This document shows positions 7,321-19,547 of a DNA stretch of 41,462 bases, piece after piece. The notes under the pieces are model-generated. The model was not told the origin of the DNA, ran no database searches, and saw only the letters and a program-made list of their open reading frames with translations. The position numbers and the translations under genes are program-made. Source of the stretch: Tangfeifania diversioriginum (lineage in GTDB: Bacteria > Bacteroidota > Bacteroidia > Bacteroidales > Prolixibacteraceae); assembly GCA_945873105.1 (NCBI GenBank), contig CAMCBW010000044.1:1-41462 (forward strand), given 5' to 3'. How positions within the stretch are numbered: position 1 is the stretch's first letter; the number at the start of each line of letters is the position of its first letter.

Positions 7321-7369
7321 TGATTTTTCTAGTAAAATATATCTATATTTGCTGTAAATTTTAGCGGAT

Positions 7370-8593
7370 ATGATACACAGGAATCTATTCGATGATTTAA
7401 AAAATCATCTTTCGAAGAAGGAATTTTCCATCCTCACCGGCGCACGGCAGACTGGAAAATCAACCTTGCTGAAACAGTTGGAGCGCTATTGCAGGGAGAC
7501 GGAGATTCCGGTAGTTTTTCTCAATCTGGAGAACAAAACCATCCTTGCGGAACTGAATGAAAATCCTTTGAATCTGTTGAAATTTCTTCCGGAATCAGAC
7601 AAAAGAACTGTGGCGCTTGTGGATGAGATCCAGTACTTGGATGATCCTTCCAATTTTCTGAAACTATTGTACGATGAACATGCCGATCATCTCAAAATCG
7701 TGGCAACCGGCAGCAGCGCCTTTTACATCGACAATCAGTTCCGGGATTCCCTTGCAGGCAGGAAAAAAATCTTTCAATTGTACACCTGCACTTTTGATGA
7801 GTACCTGGAATTAAGCGGAAAATCAGATTTGAGGGAAGAAAAAGAGCATCTGCTTCGAAACGCAGACTTCAACAGTACATACATCGATTACCTTCGTGTG
7901 GAATGGGAGTCCTACATGATCTATGGTGGTTATCCCGCGGTAGTCACCGAACCGGATAAACAGGAAAAGATCAACAGACTCAAGGATATCAGGGATTCCT
8001 TCATTAAACGGGATATTTTAGAGTCGGGTGTCCTGAATGAAACAGCGTTTTACAGTCTTTTCAGGATACTGGCAGGTCAGTCAGGGAAAATTGTCAACGT
8101 CAATGAGCTCTCCACCACCTTGCGCGCAAAGAATGACACCATTGATAATTATCTGACCATTTTGCAGAAGTGTTTCCACATTTCATTGGTAAAACCTTTT
8201 TACAGGAACCTGAGAAAAGAGTTGGTCAAAATGCCAAAGGTATTTTTGCTGGATACAGGATTGAGGAACTGTCTGCTGAACAATTTTCAGCCGCTTGCAG
8301 TACGGGCAGACAGGGGAGAATTGTGGGAAAACACGGTTTTCAGAATTCTGGCGGATCAAATAGGCACGGAGGCCATCCGGTACTGGCGCACCAGCGGAGG
8401 CAATGAAATTGATTTCATACTTTCTGAAGGTGATCCTAGTAATGCCATAGAGGTGAAATTTGACCACAATCAGGTGAATGCAAACAAATACAAGCTCTTC
8501 AAAGAGGCTTATCCTGAAATTCCGCTGCAATTCTTGTGGTTGCATCCATTTGGTCAGGATTTTTTCAGGAGAACTTATTTGCCTTTCGAATGA
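7370..8593 (+). CDS. AAA ATPase with DUF4143 nuclease-like C-terminus
   Basis: The 407-residue protein has an AAA_14 domain at residues 1-130: Walker A GARQTGKST at about 24-32, Walker B VALVDEIQ at about 82-89, and the sensor-like VATGSSAF. A DUF4143 winged-helix and nuclease-like region follows, with RTSGGNEIDFIL and AIEVKF near the C-terminus, a PD-(D/E)XK-type arrangement. These ATPases are often multicopy in Bacteroidota and archaea, and their role is unsettled; defence, mobility and toxin-like functions have been suggested. It is a single gene with no obvious partner. The 31-bp inverted repeat just upstream looks associated with it. It lies among decayed elements, so it was probably acquired horizontally. 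Confidence 0.85.
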   Translation: MIHRNLFDDLKNHLSKKEFSILTGARQTGKSTLLKQLERYCRETEIPVVFLNLENKTILAELNENPLNLLKFLPESDKRTVALVDEIQYLDDPSNFLKLLYDEHADHLKIVATGSSAFYIDNQFRDSLAGRKKIFQLYTCTFDEYLELSGKSDLREEKEHLLRNADFNSTYIDYLRVEWESYMIYGGYPAVVTEPDKQEKINRLKDIRDSFIKRDILESGVLNETAFYSLFRILAGQSGKIVNVNELSTTLRAKNDTIDNYLTILQKCFHISLVKPFYRNLRKELVKMPKVFLLDTGLRNCLLNNFQPLAVRADRGELWENTVFRILADQIGTEAIRYWRTSGGNEIDFILSEGDPSNAIEVKFDHNQVNANKYKLFKEAYPEIPLQFLWLHPFGQDFFRRTYLPFE

Positions 8594-8812
8594 TCCCATT
8601 TTGCCAAGCCCAACGTTTCGTGAGTTTGTTAAAAAAACATTATTATTGGAGAAATAATCGTCTGTCGCATTGGTTTTAATCCTAATTTACGCATTGAAAT
8701 TTAGCTTCTCAAAAGATATTTTTTTCACCGGTTTGCCGGGGAAAAAGATGGTGGATTTTTGATTGTTAATTTGTTTGGACCAGGCTGATACTGAAACTAG
8801 AACCCGTACAAT

Positions 8813-11263
8813 ATGAGAAAATATTTGATGCTCTGCATGGTATTGCTGACCATGACCTGGGAAGCCCGTTCCGGAGGAAGGGAAGTTGTCCTTTTGGATC
8901 AGGGATGGTTGTTTCTCCAAAAAGAGGTGAAAAATGGCGAGTCTCCACTGCTAGACGACAGCGAGTGGCAACAGGTAAGGGTGCCCCACGACTGGGCCAT
9001 ATACGGCAATTTCGACATGAACATTGACATGCAGTCGGTTCAGGTAGTGGCAGATGGGGAGAAATCGGCCAAGCTTAGGACCGGGCGCACCGGAGCATTG
9101 CCCTGTTTTGGAATTGGCTGGTATCGGAAAGTATTGCCGGTAAACAAATCGGATGAGGGCAAAAGAGTCTTTGTGGAATTTGATGGGGCCATGAGCCAGG
9201 CAAAAGTCTACCTGAATGGCGAGTACGTAGGGGAGTGGCCCTATGGTTATTCTTCCTTCTCCTTTGAATTGACAAAACAGCTCAAATTCGGGCAGGACAA
9301 TATCCTGGCTGTACGCCTGGAGAACAAACCCGAATCTTCACGCTGGTACCCCGGAGCAGGGATTTACAGGAATGTAAGATTGGTCAAAACCTCTCCGGTT
9401 CATATTCCTCAATGGGGAACCTACATTACAACCCCCGTCCTCACAGAAAAGAGCGGAGAGGTCAATGTCAAAACAGAGGTAGATGGCGACATTGCAGTAG
9501 ATACAGAAGTCAGACTGGTTACCGATATTTACGATCCTTCTGGGGAAAAAGTGGCTACCATCTCAACAGGCAAGAAACAAACCGGAAAACTTTCTTTTGA
9601 ACAGGTGCTGAAAGTGAAGAAACCTCAGCGTTGGAGTGTGGAAACTCCGGTGCGATATACCGCAATTTCCAGGGTATTTGCAGGGAAAGAACAGGTGGAT
9701 GAATGCAAGACACAATTTGGCTTCCGGACCCTCCGGTTCGACAACAATGCAGGGTTTTTTCTGAACGACAAACCGGTTAAATTCAAGGGTGTCTGCATGC
9801 ACCACGACCTTGGTCCCATTGGTGCTGCCGTAAATTACAGGGCTACGGAAAGGCAAATGGAGATCATGAAAGAGATGGGCTGCAATGCCATTCGGACTTC
9901 CCACAATCCGCCGTCACCGGAGTTGCTTCAAATATGCGACAGTCTTGGGCTGCTGGTGCAGGTAGAAGCTTTTGACGAGTGGAAAAGCGGAAAGAATCGC
10001 AATGGGTACCACCTATTTTTTGAGGCATGGTCAGAAAAAGATTTGAGTGCCATGATTCGCAGGGACCGCAACCATCCATCGGTGGTGATGTGGAGCATCG
10101 GCAACGAAATTGGGGAGCAATCCAAGCCGGAAGGGAAGGAGATTGCCAGAACCCTTGCCGCGATTTGCCACAGGTTGGATCCGACACGGCCAGTTTCTGC
10201 GGGTTTGAACAACCACACCAGTGCCATCAAAAATGGAATGACCGACGTCATTGACCTGGTTGGGTTTAACTACAAACCTTATGATTACAAAAAGAAACAC
10301 GAGGAAAATCCCTCTTACAAGATATATGGCAGTGAGACTGCCTCTACAGTGAGCTCACGCGGGGAGTACAAATTTCCTGTCAAGGAAAACAAGGGTCCCT
10401 GGTACCAGGATTACCAGGTTTCCAGCTATGATATGGAATACCCGCCCTGGGCCTCCACCCCCGATACCGAGTTCGAGATGCAGGACGATTGCGATTTCAT
10501 CGCCGGGGAGTTTGTCTGGACCGGCTTTGATTACCTGGGAGAACCGACTCCCTACAATGAAGGAACGCCGGCCAAAAGCTCCTATTTTGGAATTGTTGAC
10601 CTCGGTGGCCTCAAAAAAGACCGCTTTTACCTCTACCAAAGCAAATGGAGTGACACACCCGTGCTTCACCTGCTTCCGCACTGGAACTGGCCGGAACGGT
10701 TGGGACAAAATGTGCCGGTCTATTGTTATACCAATTATCCAAGCGCCGAGCTATTTGTGAATGGGGTCTCCATGGGGGTGAAGAAAAAGGAGAAAGAAAA
10801 CAAATATTCCCGCTACCGTTTGATGTGGAAGGATGTGGTATACCAGCCGGGCGAGATCAAGGTGATAGCATACGACAACAACAGCAAACCGGTTGCAGAA
10901 CAAATTGTAAAAACTTCGGATGAACCTTATGCTGTGCGGCTGACAGCTGACCGTAAAAATGTCAGGGCGGATGGCAAAGATCTCTCTTTTGTTACCGTTG
11001 AAATCGTGGATAAAAATGGAAATGTATGTCCAAGGGCCGATAATTTGCTCTTCTTTCAGGTTTCAGGTGCAGGAAAACTAAAGGCAGTTTGCAACGGGAA
11101 TGCCATCGACCAGACCTCTTTTGCTTCCAACTACATGCGCACATTTAACGGCAAAATGGTTGCCGTTGTAGCGTCAGGAACCGAGCCGGGAGAAATTATA
11201 CTCGGTGTTTCAGGAGGAAAATTGTCCTCCAAACAGTTGAAAATTGTTTCAGAAAAAAGATAA
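8813..11263 (+). CDS. GH2 family glycoside hydrolase (beta-galactosidase-like)
   Basis: The 816-residue protein has a signal peptide (MRKYLMLCMVLLTMTWEA) and the GH2 layout: sugar-binding jelly roll with WQQVRVPHDWA, WYRK and VYLNGEYVGEWPYGY; an immunoglobulin-like domain at about 200-300; a TIM barrel beginning KFKGVCMHHDLG; then C-terminal beta domains with ELFVNG and a bacterial-Ig-like tail. The acid/base is Glu432 in SIGNE, and the nucleophile is probably Glu508 in YGSETAS, a form seen in secreted Bacteroidota GH2 enzymes rather than in LacZ. Substrates in this group include beta-galactosides and glucuronides. Its stop is 46 bases before the next GH2 gene, so the two are likely co-transcribed. 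Confidence 0.9.
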   Translation: MRKYLMLCMVLLTMTWEARSGGREVVLLDQGWLFLQKEVKNGESPLLDDSEWQQVRVPHDWAIYGNFDMNIDMQSVQVVADGEKSAKLRTGRTGALPCFGIGWYRKVLPVNKSDEGKRVFVEFDGAMSQAKVYLNGEYVGEWPYGYSSFSFELTKQLKFGQDNILAVRLENKPESSRWYPGAGIYRNVRLVKTSPVHIPQWGTYITTPVLTEKSGEVNVKTEVDGDIAVDTEVRLVTDIYDPSGEKVATISTGKKQTGKLSFEQVLKVKKPQRWSVETPVRYTAISRVFAGKEQVDECKTQFGFRTLRFDNNAGFFLNDKPVKFKGVCMHHDLGPIGAAVNYRATERQMEIMKEMGCNAIRTSHNPPSPELLQICDSLGLLVQVEAFDEWKSGKNRNGYHLFFEAWSEKDLSAMIRRDRNHPSVVMWSIGNEIGEQSKPEGKEIARTLAAICHRLDPTRPVSAGLNNHTSAIKNGMTDVIDLVGFNYKPYDYKKKHEENPSYKIYGSETASTVSSRGEYKFPVKENKGPWYQDYQVSSYDMEYPPWASTPDTEFEMQDDCDFIAGEFVWTGFDYLGEPTPYNEGTPAKSSYFGIVDLGGLKKDRFYLYQSKWSDTPVLHLLPHWNWPERLGQNVPVYCYTNYPSAELFVNGVSMGVKKKEKENKYSRYRLMWKDVVYQPGEIKVIAYDNNSKPVAEQIVKTSDEPYAVRLTADRKNVRADGKDLSFVTVEIVDKNGNVCPRADNLLFFQVSGAGKLKAVCNGNAIDQTSFASNYMRTFNGKMVAVVASGTEPGEIILGVSGGKLSSKQLKIVSEKR

Positions 11264-11306
11264 TTCTCAAATATTGTCAGATCAGAAAACACCCAAACAA
11301 AAATAA

Positions 11307-14435
<3,129 letters not shown>

Positions 14436-14444
14436 TAAAAAAGA

Positions 14445-14478
14445 ACTTCCGCGATTTACCCTTGGTAGTCGCGGAAGT
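14445..14478. terminator. Bidirectional terminator between convergent genes
   Basis: ACTTCCGCGA (14445-14454) and TCGCGGAAGT (14469-14478) form a perfect 10-bp stem with a 14-base loop. It has an A-rich left flank (AATAAAAAAGA) and CTTTGTTT on the right, so it can end both the GH2 pair and the minus-strand lipoprotein gene. Confidence 0.85.
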
Positions 14479-14513
14479 CTTTGTTTAATGGAATTGAATG
14501 TGGGTGATTTAGC

Positions 14514-15572
14514 CTATCTTTTGTAGAAAATGTCATAACCGATCCAGTCTACCACATAGGCTGCAAAATAGATCTCATGCAGGGCCGTGAAGAGCGTGGT
14601 CAGGTTGTCTACAGAGTTGCTGATCAAAGTGGATACTGTAGAGACAGTGCCATCCTCAAACGTAATTTGTATCTCCCTGTGGTGACAGATGGAAGGTTCA
14701 GTTGTTGCTACGTTGTCAACGATGGCTACCACTGCCTTCGGCTGAAGCACGCTTTTCAGGTAAACCTGGTACGTTCTGTCAGCCTTGCGAACCAGTTTCA
14801 CATCCCCGATGGTCAGTGTATACTGACTCTCCCTGCCAAACCTGGCCGTATCGTTCCTGACCGTCTGCAACTCCTCCGTGTAAAGAGTGGTTGCATTTTT
14901 CAGCAGGGTAAAACCTGAACGGGTCGTATCTCCGGAGGCATATTGGTATTTGGCCGTGTAACCGTTGCTGAAGGTAAACTGCGAACTGTATGCTTTCCCG
15001 GTGGTTGGATCGACGACAGATTTGATGTTCAGGTTGCCTGCTGCTACCTTGTCAATGGTGATGGCTGCAGCATGGATGTATTCGTAGTCGCGGTAGCTGT
15101 TGTAATTGTTGTAATAATCTGTTACAGCGATGGAGAAATTGTTGGTAAGTGCTGAATCTGCAGCCAGATAGATCCTTAGATCACGAGGGTTTTTCAATTT
15201 GGCCAATGGCATATTTACCACCATTTTGCTCGCATCTGTGCTCTTGGTGAAAAAGCGAATCAGGGGATAATTCCTGCTTTCGACTGTTTTTAAGGCTTTG
15301 TAATCGTAAACGCCTTTGACGAGTTCCAATGGAATGTTTGCCGCATAAGTGGTGGCAGATTTTAGCGAGGAGCTGTTGTCGATCCCAAGCAGCTGAAACG
15401 CTTGCGTAGCAGCAATGTCAGTCATGGCATTGTTTAAGTTCTGAGTTCCCAATGCCAAAGCCTCCTTCAGGGCTGTTGGGGATGAACCAGTTTCGGTCTC
15501 GGTTTTGGAGCAGCTTACGATCAGCAGGCCCATCAAAACGAATAAGGATAATTTCAAAGTTGCGTTCTTCAT
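14514..15572 (-). CDS. Lipoprotein of unknown function
   Basis: The 352-residue protein has a lipoprotein signal with lipobox LIVSC (Cys at about residue 21) followed by SKTETETGSS. The rest has no motif I recognise. It contains an N-terminal alanine-rich helical stretch (about 30-70) and then beta-rich segments with many tyrosines and threonines. It follows the STAS gene by 149 bases on the same strand and has a possible promoter of its own. It could belong to the signalling operon or be independent. Surface or periplasmic anchoring is the only role supported. Confidence 0.8.
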   Translation of the reverse strand: MKNATLKLSLFVLMGLLIVSCSKTETETGSSPTALKEALALGTQNLNNAMTDIAATQAFQLLGIDNSSSLKSATTYAANIPLELVKGVYDYKALKTVESRNYPLIRFFTKSTDASKMVVNMPLAKLKNPRDLRIYLAADSALTNNFSIAVTDYYNNYNSYRDYEYIHAAAITIDKVAAGNLNIKSVVDPTTGKAYSSQFTFSNGYTAKYQYASGDTTRSGFTLLKNATTLYTEELQTVRNDTARFGRESQYTLTIGDVKLVRKADRTYQVYLKSVLQPKAVVAIVDNVATTEPSICHHREIQITFEDGTVSTVSTLISNSVDNLTTLFTALHEIYFAAYVVDWIGYDIFYKR

Positions 15573-15628
15573 TTTTCTAGCTTTTAATTGTGAATTAAAA
15601 TGGCATTAAATACCTTCTATCTAATGTC

Positions 15629-15636
15629 CAAAACTA
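15629..15636 (-). promoter_or_regulatory. Possible -7 element for the lipoprotein gene
   Basis: Read on the minus strand this is TAGTTTTG, fitting TAnnTTTG, 56 bases before the lipoprotein start. A TTTT lies at the expected -33 position, which is weak. Confidence 0.3.
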
Positions 15637-15721
15637 ATTCCACAACCTCCAATTTAAAAACTGAATCAGCATAGAGTATCAAATTTTCATCTGAAGGCCA
15701 ATTCCTTTCAACGAAAAGCTG

Positions 15722-16051
15722 CTATCCGTTGATGGCAGACTCTTTGTCAGGATAGATTGAAAAAATCGAAGAAAACCCGGATATGTCAAAAATCTCCTGG
15801 ATTTCAGCACGCAGGCAGCACAATTCAAATTTCCCTTTGGTGGCCAGCATTTTTTTCTGAATGATCAGGAATACCCTTAGACCTGAACTGCTGATGTAAT
15901 TTAACCCTGAACAGTTCAGAATAATTCGGGCGCTACCGCTTTCAACTACCCCCATCATGGATTTCTCAAATTCGTTGGCATTGGTTGTGTCAACACGGCC
16001 TTCCACGCTTACCATGGTGTATCCTGTTGCTGTGGTGATTTCTACGTTCAT
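15722..16051 (-). CDS. STAS-domain anti-sigma-factor antagonist
   Basis: The 109-residue protein is a single STAS domain of SpoIIAA/RsbV length. VSVEGRVDTTNANEFEK is the first conserved block, and LNCSGLNYISSSGLRVF holds the phospho-acceptor: Ser55 aligns with Ser58 of SpoIIAA. In partner switching, the unphosphorylated form binds the HATPase kinase and frees that kinase's target; the kinase rephosphorylates it and the SpoIIE phosphatase resets it. Its start overlaps the kinase stop by 4 bases, so the two are translationally coupled. It is the last gene of the ten-gene unit. Confidence 0.9.
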   Translation of the reverse strand: MNVEITTATGYTMVSVEGRVDTTNANEFEKSMMGVVESGSARIILNCSGLNYISSSGLRVFLIIQKKMLATKGKFELCCLRAEIQEIFDISGFSSIFSIYPDKESAING

Positions 16052-16485
16052 TGGTTGATGATTTTTTTTAAGGTTAAAATATTGCGGTTCTCATTTCTTT
16101 GGTATTCTATGGTATTCATGATTTTTTTCATGAGAAGGATTCCCAATCCGCCGATGGGACGCTCATCTGCGGATAAGGTAATATCGGCATCGGTTTTTAG
16201 CGTTGGATCGTAAGCGCATCCATCGTCTGTCAGGACGAATGTGACTGATTCGTCTGTTTTTTCAAAGCGGATGTCTATTTCATGTTGAATTTCGTCATTG
16301 TAACCATATTGTATGGTATTGGTCAATGCCTCTTCCAGCACCAGGTTCAATGAAAGGATCAGGGACATGGGCAATTCCAACTCTTCACCCAATTGTTCCA
16401 GCCATTCTGAAACACGGGTTAGTTCATCAATTTGATTGACAATACTAAATTCTTTGACGTAAGATAGATTATTCATTGTAGGCAA
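16048..16485 (-). CDS. RsbW/SpoIIAB-like anti-sigma serine kinase (HATPase_c_2)
   Basis: The 145-residue protein has the compact GHKL ATPase fold: N box LVLEEALTNTIQYGY with the catalytic glutamate and Mg-binding asparagine at about residues 50-60, DDGCAYDP as G1 box, and GGLGILLMKKIMN as G2/lid. It should phosphorylate the STAS serine and bind an output protein. The start overlaps the SpoIIE gene by 17 bases; a second ATG three codons inside is possible. No sigma factor is encoded nearby, so the output may be another protein, perhaps the STAS fusion at 23234. Confidence 0.9.
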   Translation of the reverse strand: MPTMNNLSYVKEFSIVNQIDELTRVSEWLEQLGEELELPMSLILSLNLVLEEALTNTIQYGYNDEIQHEIDIRFEKTDESVTFVLTDDGCAYDPTLKTDADITLSADERPIGGLGILLMKKIMNTIEYQRNENRNILTLKKIINQ

Positions 16486-18409
16486 TTGTCATCATGGTAA
16501 TGTCATCCGATTGAAAATATCCATTTACATGGAAAGCAACATCCTGTTCCATGCATTGAATCAATTCGCGGGGCGATGCCTCAAGGTTTGCCTGAATGAC
16601 TTTCAGGATATTCTCCTCTCCATAAAGTACGTTGCCAGCGTTTTCTGCCTCACTTACGCCGTCTGTGTAGAGGAAGAGTTTGTCTCCAGGTTCAAGCCTC
16701 AGTGAGGCTTCTCCATATTCAAAATCTTCAAACAGCCCTACCGGGATGAATTTAGTCTTTTCCAGCATGAATACCTCTCCATTGTTTCTGATCATGAAGG
16801 GGGGATTGTGACCAGCATTGCAATAGCTGAGTTCACCGGTTTTCAGATCCAGCACTCCCAGGAAAAAGGTCACAAACATGCTCGATTCGTTGTTGGAGGA
16901 GAGCGACTTGTTCAGACTGCTGACAATGGAGGATGGCATAAATTCCTTGTCGGAGATGGAACGAACCAGGGTACGGGTAACCGCCATGTACAAGGAGGCA
17001 GGTACCCCTTTCCCCGAGACATCTCCTATGGCAAAGCAAAATTTGTCCCCATCAATGACAAAAAAATCATAGAGGTCTCCACCCACCTCTTTGGCCGATT
17101 TTAGTACTGCAAATACATCTATTTGAGGAAGTTCAGGGAAAGGCGGAAAGATGTGCGGAATCATTGCCATCTGAATTTCACGGGCAATTCTCAGTTCACT
17201 TTCAATCTTCTCTTTCGCAACCGTGGTATCTTTGAGGGTGATGATGTATTCCGAAAGCTCCTTTTGCATGTAGGTGAAAGAGTCACAAAGTTCCTCCATC
17301 TCATCGTTGGTTTTGATGGTGGGAAGGGGAATGTTAAAATTGCCCGCTGCGATAATTCTGGCCGATCCTGCAAGCTGCTTGAGCGGTTTTGTTATATCAT
17401 TGATAATCCTCACAATAAAAACTGAGAGCAAGGTCAGTCCGATAACTACCAGCAACAGCAGTATCAGATTGATCTTTTGAAGGGAGGCCAGCATTTCATC
17501 TTCCGGATAGATGACCCCAATCGACCAGTGACTCGATGGTAAACTCTTGTAGTTGATCCAAAGTTTTCCAGAATGATATTTGCTTTTAAAATCCGCAGAA
17601 GTAAAATTGCTTTTACCCTGGATCATCTGCCGGCCAACTTCACGCATCCCTGGCTGTCCGTTTTCCTTGGCAATCGTGAAAATGCTGTGATTCATCACAT
17701 AATCCTTTTTTGGATGGGTGATGATCACTCCGTTTCGTGAAAGCAGGAAGGCATAGCCAGTGTCCAGGATTTTTACAGAGGACATAATTTCGGTGAGCCA
17801 TTCCAGGGAGAGATCGATGGTAACCACACCGGAGAAGACCCTCTTCCCCTCCCGGAAAGTGTAAAAGGGCACCGAGAAAGTGGTCATCAAAACATTGCCA
17901 CCTCCCTCGTCAAAATAGGGTTCTGACCAATAGGGGGCATTGGTCATCTTTGGGATCTGGTACCAATCCATAAATTCGTACTCATAGTTTTCGTTTCCCA
18001 ACATGGTAGCAGAAATAGTATTTCCCTGACGGAACAGGTAGGGGGCAAAATACTGTTTGTCGGCGAAGTAGTTGGGCTCATAGGCAATCACAGATCCAAA
18101 AATATTGGTGTTGGCAGCCAGTACTGACCTTAGAAACGGGATCAACGAATCTCTTGTCAGGAAGGCTGATTCCAGCATCCTGGCGATGATTTCAGGTATT
18201 TTTTCTGCAGGACTCAATATCTGTTCAATCCGGTTTGCCGTGTTATCGGCCAGAAAGACAGCATTCTCCTGGGTTGTTTGCTGGATGGTGCTCCGGGTAA
18301 AATAGTAGTAGATGGAAAATGTCACCAAAAAAAGCCCGGTGCAGAAAAGCAATACATTCCGTATGATGCGGGATGCAAGTGTTTTCCTTTTTAATATGCC
18401 TTTTTTCAC
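16469..18409 (-). CDS. Membrane dCache-HAMP-SpoIIE phosphatase
   Basis: The 646-residue protein has a membrane helix at about 15-38, a periplasmic double-Cache sensor at about 40-310 (MDWYQIPK, PYWSEPYFDEGGG, VVTIDLSLEWL), a second membrane helix at about 313-337, a HAMP region to about 390, a short coiled coil, then a PP2C/SpoIIE phosphatase at about 425-645. Metal-binding motifs are intact: EVGGDLYDFF, GDVSGKGVPA, LYTDGVSEA and SDDITMM. It should dephosphorylate STAS proteins in response to a periplasmic ligand. The arginine of the amino-acid-binding dCache motif is not seen before MDWY, so the ligand is probably something else. It overlaps the kinase gene. Confidence 0.93.
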   Translation of the reverse strand: MKKGILKRKTLASRIIRNVLLFCTGLFLVTFSIYYYFTRSTIQQTTQENAVFLADNTANRIEQILSPAEKIPEIIARMLESAFLTRDSLIPFLRSVLAANTNIFGSVIAYEPNYFADKQYFAPYLFRQGNTISATMLGNENYEYEFMDWYQIPKMTNAPYWSEPYFDEGGGNVLMTTFSVPFYTFREGKRVFSGVVTIDLSLEWLTEIMSSVKILDTGYAFLLSRNGVIITHPKKDYVMNHSIFTIAKENGQPGMREVGRQMIQGKSNFTSADFKSKYHSGKLWINYKSLPSSHWSIGVIYPEDEMLASLQKINLILLLLVVIGLTLLSVFIVRIINDITKPLKQLAGSARIIAAGNFNIPLPTIKTNDEMEELCDSFTYMQKELSEYIITLKDTTVAKEKIESELRIAREIQMAMIPHIFPPFPELPQIDVFAVLKSAKEVGGDLYDFFVIDGDKFCFAIGDVSGKGVPASLYMAVTRTLVRSISDKEFMPSSIVSSLNKSLSSNNESSMFVTFFLGVLDLKTGELSYCNAGHNPPFMIRNNGEVFMLEKTKFIPVGLFEDFEYGEASLRLEPGDKLFLYTDGVSEAENAGNVLYGEENILKVIQANLEASPRELIQCMEQDVAFHVNGYFQSDDITMMTIAYNE

Positions 18410-18449
18410 GCTGAATATTTTTGTTAGATTAATCTATTTTAGAGAGGGT

Positions 18450-19430
18450 TTATTTCAAAGGGGAATAGTAGAATTCTCCGAAGGAAAACCTGGGTTTGGT
18501 GCCATTCAGTTTTGCAGAGACAGCTACTGCCTTGTCAAAGTCAGTTTCTTGCAATACCCCGTATTCTCCCCCTTTGTTCCCGGGATGGATCAATTCCAGT
18601 ACTTTGTCCAGCATCCACTCCTGGTGTACTTTGTTGGCAGGCAGATGGGCCAATTGCATTTGTTTGGTTACCAAATCTATCGCATATTTTTTGTCATTGG
18701 CAGCATATTCCCATCCCTTCAGGGTAGCCTTTAAAAAACTGTTGATTTCGGCTTTTTTGCTTGCAAAGGTCTTTGTAAGACAATAAAGTCCATCTTCCGG
18801 GATATCAAATCCGTAATCAGCTACCGGAAAGACATTTAGTTCATCCTCATTGATGCCGCAATTGATGATCTGATCATATTCGTTGTAAGACATAACCGTC
18901 ATTGCATCGATGCCCCCCATGGTGAAAAGGTTTACCGTTGATAGCACCGGAATCCACTCCACCTCAATTTTCTTCTCCGCCATCAGTGCTTTGGGTACTT
19001 CATCAAATCCGCTCTTCCAGATTCCAATTTTTTTCCCCTGCAATTGACCGAGCGATGAGATACCGCTGCTTTTTTTTGTAATAAAGAGAATGGCAGAGTG
19101 TTGCGAGATTTGTCCTACGTTGATCAATTCCAAACCCTTCTCTTTGTGGGCCATGGCAGTAATCAGAAACAGGGAGATCAGATCGGCCTTTCCACTGGCC
19201 AGCAAGGAGGTGGCTTGTAAATTTGCGGAGGGATGAATTAGCTCCACGTCCAGTCCTGCCTCCCGGTAGAAACCCTTTTCCAGGGCAATGTAATAGCCCG
19301 CAAATTGTGCCTGGGGGAGCCATTGCGGTGAAAAGACCAGTTTGCGAAGCTGACCCTCTGCCAGCAGGGTACCAAATAGCAGGAGCAGGGCCAGTACAAG
19401 CTTGTGAAGGTTGAATTTCAAATTATTCAT
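18450..19430 (-). CDS. NMT1/THI5-like periplasmic binding protein
   Basis: The 326-residue protein has a cleavable signal peptide (LVLALLLLFGTLLAEGQ) and then the NMT1/SsuA-type opening QWLPQAQFAGYYIALEKGFY and AGLDVELI, with SLGQLQGKKIGIW in the middle. This family binds pyrimidine thiamine precursors, sulfonates, nitrate or related small molecules for ABC importers. No matching permease of its own family lies here; the permease at 22281 is of the TrpY/BPD_transp_2 type, which pairs with the other binding proteins. Its gene ends 40 bases before the phosphatase gene, so it may present a ligand to the dCache sensor rather than to a transporter. Confidence 0.85.
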   Translation of the reverse strand: MNNLKFNLHKLVLALLLLFGTLLAEGQLRKLVFSPQWLPQAQFAGYYIALEKGFYREAGLDVELIHPSANLQATSLLASGKADLISLFLITAMAHKEKGLELINVGQISQHSAILFITKKSSGISSLGQLQGKKIGIWKSGFDEVPKALMAEKKIEVEWIPVLSTVNLFTMGGIDAMTVMSYNEYDQIINCGINEDELNVFPVADYGFDIPEDGLYCLTKTFASKKAEINSFLKATLKGWEYAANDKKYAIDLVTKQMQLAHLPANKVHQEWMLDKVLELIHPGNKGGEYGVLQETDFDKAVAVSAKLNGTKPRFSFGEFYYSPLK

Positions 19431-19547
19431 CGGGGATGTATGTTTTTAAAACAATATTTTTTTCAAAAATAATAAGGTACTCCTAAAAAAGGGAATGGAT
19501 GGATAAAGGTTGACTAAAAAATCCTGTCATTGTTTTCAGGTTAAAAA

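Noticed and set aside
8183-8599. 138-codon minus-strand ORF inside the ATPase gene
   Set aside because: It is an antisense shadow of the DUF4143 region, without start context or recognisable protein features.
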